Shown here: positions 55,529 through 64,000 of the stretch, piece after piece
Position numbering within the stretch: the stretch's first letter is position 1
How the letters are laid out: each line of letters opens with the position of its first letter
NCBI GenBank assembly: GCA_024663395.1
Contig: JANFAH010000002.1
Coordinates: 3,286,001 to 3,350,000, forward strand
Reading direction: 5' to 3'
DNA: 64,000 nucleotides
Source of the DNA: Pisolithus tinctorius
Taxonomy: Eukaryota; Basidiomycota; Agaricomycetes; Boletales; Pisolithaceae
The notes under the pieces: generated by a model
Database searches by the model: none
The model's input: the letters and a program-made list of their open reading frames with translations, nothing else
What the model was told of the DNA's origin: nothing
Translations under genes and position numbers: made by a program

Positions 55529-55693
55529 TAACGAAGGTATGAGTTTCTCAGTGTATGAAGTAGTCACTTTATATTAGTACCTAACAAAGGTATGAGTTTC
55601 TACACTACGTCAGTACCAAGTAAATGAGTGGGAATCTAGCTATACTCACCTCAGTGTACAAAGTAGTCACTGAGGTGGAAAAGAATGGTGTGG

Positions 55694-56247
55694 TGTAGGA
55701 AAAGTCCAAGTAGCTGTATAATACGAGCTAGATGGCTTAGATAACAACAATAAAAAATGAAGGGAATGAATTGTTTGTCCCAAGGGATTCTGGACTGTCA
55801 GGACTAGAAGGTGGGACCCAGTGCTTTGTAGCAGTAGAGATTTGTGACGTGTGTGGTGTGGTCTGTGGAGTAGTAAGTTGTAGGAAAAGTCCAAGTAGCT
55901 GTATAATATGAGCTAGATGGCTTAGATAACAACAATAAAAAATGAAGGGAATGAATTGTTTGTCCCAAGGGATTCTGGACTGTCAGGACTAGAAGGTGGG
56001 ACCCAGCACTTTGTAGCAGTAGAGATTCATGATGTGCGTGGCATGGTCTGTGGAGTAGTAAGTTGTAGGAAAAGTCCAAGTAGCTGTATAATACGAGCTA
56101 GATGGCTTAGATAACAACAATAAAAAATGAAGGGAACAAATTGTTCGTCCCAAGGGATTCTGGACTGTCGGGACTAGAAGGTGGGACCCAGCGCTTTGTA
56201 GCAGTAGTGATTCGTGACATGCATGGTGTGGTCCATGGAGTAGTACT
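55694..56247. repeat. Three tandem 185-bp repeats
   Basis: Units start at 55694, 55879 and 56064, each with TGTAGGAAAAGTCCAAG. Differences between units are mainly C/T and G/A. Confidence 0.93.
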
Positions 56248-56723
56248 GGCGATGTGAGCAGTGCGAGTGGTATACATAGTTTGTGCGCGGCGGAATGCGA
56301 GACGTGCGGTGTAGACAAAGTGCAAAGGAAACTCATGGCGACCTTCCAAGAGCCAAAAGGTATCATTCTGTACCTAAGTACAGGGCTTTATAGTCCAGGC
56401 AAACCTGGAACCTAAGTAAGACAAGGTACAGTAAGGGAAAACCACATGACAGCGCATACACATAAGACAGGACAAGCCAGAACAGAGACTGAGGGTATAC
56501 TACTAACAAAAAGGAACAGAGACCGTGATAAGAGAAAGAGTCCGAGGGAAAAGAAGGGACTGGAGCACAGTGGCCATGGGTATAGCATTGTGTGAGAGGG
56601 AGCGAGGGCGTGTGAAGGTAGCGCATGAACAATGGTGAACGTGAGAGGGGAGCGGACATAACAGTAGTCACAGAACAGTTAATAATAGGGGCTCACACGT
56701 CTAGGGAATGCGGATTCCTTACA
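55694..56723 (-). repeat. 1030-bp solo-LTR-like insertion in Copia LTR
   Basis: Begins TGTAGGAAAAG and ends TTCCTTACA on the plus strand, so TG..CA ends. The flanks GTGG and GCAG could both derive from a 4-bp GCGG duplication by CpG decay. A CTATAAAG box near 56388 favours the minus strand. No coding capacity recognised. Confidence 0.68.
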
Positions 56724-56861
56724 GCAGAAAATTTATAGTACTGTAATTAGTAAGCACATTGACATCGGAATTTAATTCCGAGGGTCAGGGAACAATTCCG
56801 AGCCCTCTGGGTGAAACTCCGAGACACTACCGTAATTCTGGATCGCATTCTCGACAGTTGT

Positions 56862-59001
56862 AGTTCCTTTCTGCAGGGTTAAATGATTGGGAGATGAAGG
56901 CACAGGGTTGCCACTGGCCATTGGAATCTTCCTGGAGAAGAATGCCTCCAGTCACGTACTTTGATGCATTGGTAGTTATTGCGAATGGTCAAGAGGTGAC
57001 AGGCATTCAAAGGGTCAGTTGTGCCATGAAAATCCTTTTCAGGAGTTCAAAGGCAGTTTGACATTTCTTTGACCACCCCCAAGTAGTTGTTTTCTTGGTA
57101 AGGTCAATTAGGGGTTGGGCGATGTCTGAGTAGTAAGGGACAAATCTTCTGTAGAAATTTGCAAATCCCAGGAAGGATTGTACATCCTTAACTTTCTTTG
57201 GGACAGGCCATTCAGTGATGCCTTGGACCTTGACAGGATCCATGGTGACAGTGTTTTCTTTGATGATCATTCCTAGGTATTCCACTTTGGTCAGATCAAA
57301 ATGGCATTTTTCTAATTTGAGAGGAAGTGACAGTTCCCTCATTCGTTCAAGAACATGATGAGTTCTTTGTTTGTGTTCTTCAGGGTTGGTGGAAAAGATA
57401 AGGAGATCATCCATGTAGACGTCCAGCCAACCTTCAGTGATCATGTCTTGAAAGGAGTCATTCATGAATCACTGGAAGGTGGCAGGAGAGTTGCACAACC
57501 CAAAGAACATAACTGTCAGTTCAAAAAGTCCTTTATGCATAATGAATGTGGCTTTCCATTGGTCCCCTTCTTTGATGCAAACATTGTTGTAGCCTGATCT
57601 TACATCCATCTTTGTGAAGATAGATGCTCCCTTGAGTTTATCAATGAGATCCAAGATAAGGGGAAGGGGGTACACATCCTTCACTGTATTCTTATTCAGA
57701 TATCAGTAGTCTTGACAGGGGTGAAGGGAGCCATCTTTCTTTCCAACAAAGAAGAAGGGTGCAGCTTGGGGGGACTTTGAGGGGCGAATTTTACCCTCTC
57801 AAAGGTTTTCTTCAATGAATTTCTCTGCAGACTCCCTTTCAGAGGGGGAGAGTGGGTATGCTTTTGCCACCTTGGGAATGAAGTCCTCAGCAGGGTTGAT
57901 GGCATGATCATAGGGCCATGATGGAGGTAAGACTCCATCAGATGGTTTCTCAAAAACTGAGGCATAATCCTTATAGTCTTCAGGGAGGACAGCCTTCAGT
58001 TTCTTTTTGTGTTCTTCTTGGGCCAGGTCAGTAGCTGTGGTGATCTTTTGAAGAAGACTATTGTTTGGATTTATCTTCTTGGCTTCCTCTACAAGTTTTC
58101 CAAGAGCCAAGGGAGGCCTAGGATGATGTTTTCCATTCCACAGTTGATGATGTGGAAGAAGGACTGATGAATGAGTCCTTCAATCCTAAAGTACAGGGTG
58201 GTGGAAAACAGGATTTTTCCCTTGGAGTTCTGGGTTCCATCTGCATTCTTGGCAAGGATGGGTTCTTTGAGTTGTTGAGTAGGGATCTGGTGCTTTTGCA
58301 CAAATCCCCAGTCAATACAGGATATTTCTGCCCCAGAATCAACTAGAGCAGTGGTGTTGACGACTTTGGTGGTTCTTTCTGATGTGTAAAGGGAAATGGG
58401 GACTTGCATAGTGCATTCTGGTGTAGAAGATACAAGTACAGGCACAACAGAAAGAGAACTGTCCTTAGTGTGGTGTGGGGAACATCTGGCATCAACACAG
58501 AGTTCCCTTCTAAAAATCCTTTCCAAGTGCCCTAGCAATGTTTACCAAGGCAATGGAAGGCCCAGCAACTTTTTCTTCATCGTCACTTTCTTCAACCTCC
58601 ACAATTTTGTGGATCTTCTTCTCCTTTTTCTGGGGGACTTTTCCTTTGTCAGGACACTCTTGAGAGAGGTGTCCTTTGTTTCCACAACCGAAACATCTTC
58701 CTTCTTTGATGTGATGGTCTCTTTCTTCTTTGGCGAGTCTCACTCCATCCATGTCCATGGCATTTGGGTCTTTTTCTTCAGAGAGATTGTTCCTGGGATA
58801 GAATGCTCTCTTTTCTCTCTTTCCAGAGAACTCATTTACCTTTCTCCACTTTGCATCGAACTTTTGTGCCTGAGTGTACCACTCAGTAACCTTTGTGGGA
58901 GTGGTTTCCATCATGTGGATCTGGTTCGCAATGAAAGGTTTGAGTCCTTGTGAGAAGAACTCAATCAATGTGATGTCTTCCATAATGCTAGAGTCAGCAG
59001 C
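56862..59001 (-). pseudogene. B2 gag end and pol N-terminal half (PR, RT, RNase H start)
   Basis: Gag part 59001-58510: ITLIEFFSQGLKPFIANQ, CCHC knuckle CFGCGNKGHLSQEC. Protease (58538-58089) [67 protein letters not shown] (intact), VQSFLGFANFYRRFVPYYSD. RNase H start ATTNASKYVTGG to ERNYN at the Copia insertion. Stops near 57795, 57703, 57467, 57005. A family unlike A/D/E, closer to other chromovirus clades. Upstream gag is cut by A3 at 59002. Confidence 0.9.
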
Positions 59002-59513
59002 TGTCATAGTCATGTCTCGACCCCAGCTGGACTTGGCCTCGCACTCACTCAGTCTGGCCTTGGCCTTGGCAATCCCATATCCCTGGTTGGTCTAGCACAG
59101 TGAACACTGCTTTGCAGTGTCTGTCACTTTGGATAAGTCCTGCCTGGTCTTGTCCTGGTCTCCGTTACCTTAGTCATACATTACTAATACTTGTCTTACC
59201 AATCACCTTAGCAATCCTTGCGAGACTGGCATTACTGGTCTCCATACTTATAGCTACTTCTAGTATATAAACTCATAGATGCTTGGCCTGTACCTCTCAG
59301 TCTGAAATCAACAAAGTTTATCCTGTTAACCCCATCTTGGCCTTGGACTCGGACTGAGACCCATGCAAGGGAATAGTGCTGAAACCTCAGTCACTAAGTC
59401 CAAATAGTCCAACCATCTGTATCCTCGACTCCCCTCTTGATCCCGACCCCTTGGCATTGCACCCACTTTGGTCTCCAGTCTGGCCTCAACCTGGACAACC
59501 CACAAACTTGACA
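59002..59513 (+). repeat. 5' LTR of A3 (512 bp)
   Basis: TGTCATAGTCATG to AACTTGACA. Start motif AGTCTGAAAT at 59299-59308 below a TATATAAAC box. Confidence 0.94.
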
Positions 59514-59525
59514 GTATTTCAGACT
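59514..59525 (+). promoter_or_regulatory. Primer binding site of A3 (self-priming type)
   Basis: GT then ATTTCAGACT (59516-59525), complement of 59299-59308. Confidence 0.72.
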
Positions 59526-59551
59526 CTCCACTTGTGTGGGTCTAATACACC

Positions 59552-60866
59552 ATGGCAACCAAGATTTGACTCCAACCTCCCTGTGGCCATTCTGCCACAA
59601 ACCCCAACTCTGCCTCAGCCAGTGGGGCTTGCCATGAGACAGCACTAGCTGCCTTAGGCACCACTAGGCACTCCCCAGATCCTGTTAGCCCTTTCAGGGG
59701 CTTCTCAGCCCACACATCTAATACCCCCACACCATGTCATCCCACTGCTCCCATCCTTGAGGGTGACCCTGGCAATGATGGGCTGGGTGATGATGATGAT
59801 AATAACCCAGACAATGATGACCCTGACAATGGTCCCAGTGATGATAATCCAGATGTGAATGATCTGGAGGATGAACCAGACTTCCCAGATCTGGACACTG
59901 AGCCTGCCATCACAGTCTTAGACAATCTTGCAGAAGCCATCAAGCTACTGGCTTGCAACGCCCACACCACTCCTGAGTCCTCAAGTAGGACCAAGTTATG
60001 TGAGCCCAACACTTTTGATGGCACCGATCCCAAGAAGCTCTGTGCTTTCTTTATCCAGTGCAAGCTTAATTTCCAAGACCAACCCTGCCAAGGTCATCTT
60101 TGCCCAGTCCTACCTCAAGGGCATGGCTCTTGAATGGTTCGAGCTGGACTTACTTGGACTCAACAACCCCGATGATTGGCCTCTCTGGATGGACTCCTGG
60201 AGGGAGTTTGTCCTAGAGTTGCAAACTACCTTTGGCCCTCACAATCCAGTTGCTGACACCAAGAGCCAACTCAACCACTTACATATGAAGGATAACCAAC
60301 ACATCAACAAGTACGTAGTTGACTTTAATCAGCTTGCTTCACAAGTCCAAGGCTACAGAGACAGTGTGCTGTGCCATCATTTCTATTCTGGCCTCCCAGA
60401 CTGAATCAAGGATGAGGTCTGTTGGGTTGGCAAGCCCCAGACACTTCACGAGCACAAGGAAGAAGTCCAGTGGGCAAGTAAGCACCAAGGCTCATCCAAC
60501 ACTAGTAACAACAAGTCTGGAGGCTCTGGCAACAACAATCAGCCCAAGACTGGTCAAGAGAAAGCCAAGACCAGCAACAATAACAACTCCAGTTCTTCCC
60601 CCAAGCCAGCTTCATTGAAGCCAGGCAACAATAATCACAGCAACTCCTCCAAGCCCGAGCCTAGCAAACTTGGGAAGGATTGGAAGCTCACCCCAGAGGA
60701 ACACAAGCATCACATAGAGGGCAATCTCTGCATGTTCTGTGGAGGCCCTGGTCATTTTGCAGACAAATGCCCCAAGAAAGCCAGAAAGGCCAAGGCTTGT
60801 GCTGCAGCTACCACTGAGGCCACACTGGCCTTGGGCTCAGGTTCTACCCCCGAGACAAAAGAATAG
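59552..60866 (+). pseudogene. gag of A3, deletion and stops
   Basis: ATG 59552 (MATKI-stop). Same layout as A2 Gag. A deletion/frameshift near 60085 (NFQDQP to AKVIFAQ), a TGA at about 60403, and loss of about 20 codons after GKPQTLHE. CCHC knuckle CMFCGGPGHFADKC. Ends ETKE-stop. Confidence 0.9.
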
Positions 60867-60904
60867 GTAGCAGCTCCCAGGACTCCACACAATCTGGGAG
60901 CTGC
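60857..60904 (+). promoter_or_regulatory. -1 frameshift signal of A3, slippery site broken
   Basis: ACA AAA GAA TAG: the heptamer is interrupted by one A-to-G change, while the 11-bp hairpin GCAGCTCCCAG (60870-60880)/CTGGGAGCTGC (60894-60904) is still perfect. Confidence 0.8.
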
Positions 60905-62400
60905 ATTGACTCTGGTTGTGCAAACTTGGAGGCTTGTCTCAATGCATCTGCTCTTTCCAGTCCAAACTCTTTAACCCCCTATGTCACATGAGAAAACCCA
61001 GATTTACCTTGGCTTTGTACTTTAGTGGACTCCAGCTCCACTCATTGTTTTATAGATAATCATTTTGCTAATCAACATTCCTTTACCCCTTACTCGGTCT
61101 TACCAATCCGACTCTGACTTTTTGATGGAATGTCCACCTTTACCATAACCCAAGCAGTAGATGTCAACATCTGCTTTGCATCCGGTGATGTCACCCCAGT
61201 AACCCTGTATCTAGCCCCATTGGATTCTGAGTGTAAGATAGTTCTTGGACATGACTGGCTCACCCACTACAATCCATTGATTGATTGGGTATTGGGCAGT
61301 CTAACATTCCAGACTCCTGCACAAAGGATGCCAACCCCATTGACACCCCCTGTAAGCCTGGTTTCCACCAGCCTTCCTGACCCCAGTCCTTGTGACCAAC
61401 CTGGCCTTGCGCCATCTGTACCAGTTTCTGACTCCCCAGCTCACACCCCCCTGAAGGCCCCTCTTGTTTCCCTAATCAATGCAGCTGCCTTTGTGCATGC
61501 CTGCAAACTAGAAGGGTCTGTCCAGTTCCAACTTCAACTCCACCCCTTGGACTCAGCTCAAGCCCGATCGGCCTCAGCTTCCTCCCCTCTGGCCTTACCA
61601 AATGTCCCAGAAGAGTACCATGATTTTGCTGATGTCTTCAGTAAAGCCAAGGCCTCAGCTCTCCTGCCTCACTGGGAGTATGACCTGAAAATAGAGCTCG
61701 AAGAAGGAACAACCCTGCCTCTCAGCACCATCTACTCGCTGTCTCTGGTCGAGCTCCAAGCTCTCTGGACATTCATTGATGAAAACCTTACTACTGGTTT
61801 CATTTGACCTACCTCTTCCCCTTATGCTGCACTGGTCCTCTTTGTCAAAAAGAAGGATGGCTCCCTCCAGCTTTGCATTGACTTCTGCGGCCTGAATAAG
61901 ATCACTAAGAAGGACCACTACCCACTCCTGCTCATCTCTGACCTCTTGGACTCACCAAGCCAAGCCAAGATCTATACCAAGATTGATCTGCGGCATGCCT
62001 ACCATCTCGTCTGGATTGCCCTGGGCGATGAATGGAAGACTGCATTCCAGACTCAGTATGGATCTTATGAGTGGTTAGTAATGCCTTTCAGCCTCACCAA
62101 TGCCCTGGCCACATTCCAACGCTTTGTGAATACCATTTTTGTGGACATGTTGGATGTCTGCATAGTCATCTACTTAGATGACATCCTAATCTACTCCAGA
62201 GATAAAGAGTCCCATAAGCAGCATGTCTGAGAAGTACTCCACCAGCTTCAGCTTCACAGCCTTTATGCAAAGCCAGAGAAATGTGAGTTTCACTCAGACT
62301 CGGTTGAATACCTCAGATTCCACCTTTCCCCTGCCAGCCTCACAATGTCGAAGGAAAAGGTCCAGACCATCTGCAACTGGCCTGAACCTCACAAGGTCAA
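60863..62400 (+). pseudogene. pol of A3: protease and part of RT
   Basis: Protease TLVDSSSTHCFID-like (stops at 60988 and 61117), [72 protein letters not shown] intact, LSPAS. Ends at PHKVN where family G LTR begins. Confidence 0.9.
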
Positions 62401-63068
62401 TGTTATGCCGACGACTTGTATCGCGTCACAAATCAAGTGCGATGAAGCACAAGCACGTGACTGCGCAAGAAGTGATGTGTAATTTAACTTCACTAGCGGT
62501 GGAACACTAGTCTTGGCCAACCGAAGTCATACTGGCAAGTCCTTGTTGGTACAGCATGCAGAGCTAAGGGTGGTTGCAAAGTAGATTTTGAATGAGGGAC
62601 CGGTACAGTACATGTGGGTTTATAGTGTGTACAGTACAGCAAGTCAAACATTTGAATACAGGTACAGCCACTCACCCAAGTCTGAACACAGAAGGCACAA
62701 GGGCAACCCTACTGCGGATGGGACTCTATGGGGGTGAACGAACACAGGAAAGAGGGACTAACCGCGTATGTGAGTCAAAGGTGGAGTGTTCACCCAGGGT
62801 GAATGCATCATGTGACCGTGTGGATCAGGGCCACCAGCGGATCACGGAGGGAAAGGGGAACAGACACAATGTCCAGCTATAGTACAACGCGGGGTAGACA
62901 GGGGTCTACCAAGAAAGGAAACAGATGACATAAGGAAATGTATGGAACACAAGTCCAACTGTGTAAACAGTGGCTTGCGAGTGAACAGAACACCTACAGA
63001 GGCGGGACGAAGCGCGAACGGTTTATGTAAGCGTCTGTAAGAGGAAACAATGTGAGTGCAGCATAACA
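62401..63068 (-). repeat. LTR of family G element (668 bp)
   Basis: Perfect 8-bp terminal inverted ends TGTTATGC/GCATAACA. On the minus strand it is preceded by the purine tract GAAGGGGGGGTGA (63081-63069), so this is a 3' LTR. CTATAAAC box near 62620 on the minus strand. Left flank GTCAA. Confidence 0.82.
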
Positions 63069-63079
63069 TCACCCCCCCT

Positions 63080-64000
63080 TCAAGGCCTGAGGTCCTCCGA
63101 AGGCAGGTAAAGGCCCTGTTGGACCCAGGAGCGGATTTCGGCATTAGTTGCCACCGCAAGTTGGGCAGTCAGCCGACCAATGTCCAAGGCATGAACATCA
63201 GTAACAGGCGAACTGATGAAGGGGATGCTGCCAATTGATGGGAACGAGCCCACCAAGTTCTCTCTTACTGAGGGTGGAGACAGGTACAGGGACAAAGGGA
63301 GTTGCCAGTAGAGCTCTTGATGTCTGAGGAGCATAGAAGAGGGCTCTTCCAGCGGCGTCACCTCGGGCCTGAGTGAAGAAGTCGAGCCAGTCGCGGGGCG
63401 ATCTGTTGAAGGGGACAGATGCGAGCATGTCCATGATGGCCTGGAAGTGTTCTCTACCCTGGCCCAGTACAATCTTCTCCCAGCAATCGCGACACCTCGG
63501 TTCGACATCTCTGACAGCCTCTCCACTTCCTCTGGATCCAGATTGTAGCATCCCTCGGAGACCGGCTTCTTCTCCCATGACCTTCCATGCTTCCTCTCGG
63601 TGAGGGTCCTGAGGTAGGCCTGATCTTCCAGGTGTTGCTTGACTTGCCAGAGGGAGGAGCCCGTGGACCACGATGTCAAGGGGTGTTCGGTTGAGGAAGG
63701 CGTGAAAGGAGGAGATGAGGGATGGGCCGTAGTCTTTGTGGACAATCTTGACGACAGCTTCCTGGGTCTTAAGTATTTCCTGGAGGATGGCGGAGTTGGC
63801 CTTGTCGATGTCTTCGTAGGTATGTGCTTCGAAACTTCCTTCCGCGGTCGCTACCTGGTCATGTACATGCTTACCAATCACTTCTGAGCTTCTGAAGATC
63901 TTAGACAGCACCCGTAGATGTTCATGATGTCCTCCTGCTCTCCAGCCGTGTGATTCCCAGCGCTCGAAGTTGTTAAGTAGCTGCATGTAACCAAGGAAGA
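63080..64000 (-). pseudogene. 3'-end ORF of family G element, unknown protein
   Basis: Minus frame from beyond about 63986 (MQLLNNFERWESHG is its first Met in the window) through HKDYGPSLISSFHAFL, DIVVHGLLPLASQATP and WLDFFTQARGDAAGRAL. A frame change near 63245-63260 is needed to reach the end QLAVATNAEIRSWVQQGL..SEDLRP-stop at 63080, next to the polypurine tract. No RT or integrase motif is seen and I do not recognise the fold. Position parallels the third ORF of family B. Confidence 0.5.

Larger units (their letters stand above)
55529..56856 (-). repeat. 5' LTR of Copia, enlarged to 1328 bp by insertion
   Basis: TGTCGAGAATG (56856) to CTTCGTTA (55529). Without the insertion 55694-56723 it is about 298 bp and matches 40189-40482. 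TATA TACTATAAATTTTC directly next to the insertion point. Confidence 0.9.
59002..62400 (+). mobile_element. Family A chromovirus A3, 5' part
   Basis: Plus strand: 5' LTR 59002-59513, gag, frameshift site and pol up to RT, where a family G element is inserted (62401). The 3' part is beyond the window. Left flank GCAGC (58997-59001). Confidence 0.93.

Noticed and set aside
55694..56247. CRISPR-like or satellite array
   Set aside because: Only three long 185-bp units with no spacers, inside an LTR-like insertion in a eukaryotic retroelement.
55667..56366. Small minus-strand ORFs repeating MDFSYNLLLHR
   Set aside because: They are translations of the tandem repeats, with no codon signal or family.
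1..64000. tRNA, rRNA or intact single-copy host genes
   Set aside because: None recognised by eye on either strand; a tRNAscan or Infernal run could still find a small RNA gene.

Overview
The window is a pile of nested LTR retrotransposons with no recognisable intact single-copy host gene. Short introns (about 50 nt, GT..AG), chromodomain-bearing Ty3/gypsy elements (chromoviruses), Copia with an HVDD reverse transcriptase, and strong decay of CpG to TpG/CpA suggest a filamentous fungus, most likely a mushroom-forming basidiomycete (Agaricomycetes). Genus cannot be read from the sequence. I label families A-G by LTR: A (TGTCATAG..TTGACA), B (TGTTACG..), C (7.5 kb), D (TGTCACATAC..CTTAACA), E (TGTCATAACC..), a Copia family, a Gag-only 'TR-GAG' element, and G (62.4 kb).

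Layout. 1-5100: A1, minus, cut by the window edge. 5101-5261: tandem LTR/PPT remnant. 5262-7099: 5' part of a family B element. 7100-8023 plus 16249-16587: family C LTR and leader, split by the young TR-GAG element 8024-16248, which carries one giant reading frame (Gag, about 12 peptide repeats, a captured sterol-dehydrogenase fragment). 16588-22871: D1, plus. 23.2-24.4 kb: 3' end of an old family B element, B2. 24392-25479 + 32973-35161 + 43155-47246: D2. 25480-32967: A2, complete, inserted in D2 gag. 35162-37391 + 47247-53111: E1, complete. 37392-40482 + 53112-56856: Copia. 40488-43154 + 56862-59001: more of B2. 59002-62400: A3. 62401-64000: LTR and 3' end of family G.

D2, E1, Copia and B2 are each cut into two pieces in opposite orientation. 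One inversion with breakpoints near 35161 and 47246 restores all four at once. Their target-site duplications (ggcat, tgaca, acaac) match only when it is undone. The original nesting was B2 > {D2 > A2; Copia > {E1, solo LTR}; A3 > G}.

Shared biology of families A, D and E (C for priming only): (1) gag ends at a slippery heptamer (A AAA AAA or A AAA AAT) directly followed by TAG and, 6-8 nt on, a hairpin whose arms covary between copies, so pol is reached by -1 frameshifting; (2) the primer binding site beside the 5' LTR is complementary to the predicted 5' end of the element's own transcript, and both sides covary among families, which indicates Tf1-like self-priming; (3) every copy of D and E, and A2, carries an extra gene between pol and the 3' LTR, antisense to gag-pol, encoding a coiled coil plus a Zn2Cys6-type cysteine cluster, with a spliceable intron in A2 and E1. 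The third point is the best candidate for an undescribed system. Nearly every inactivating change (TGA stops, YLDD to YLDN/YLND, DSGA to NSGA) is a CpG transition, so the decay looks like cytosine methylation or a RIP-like process.
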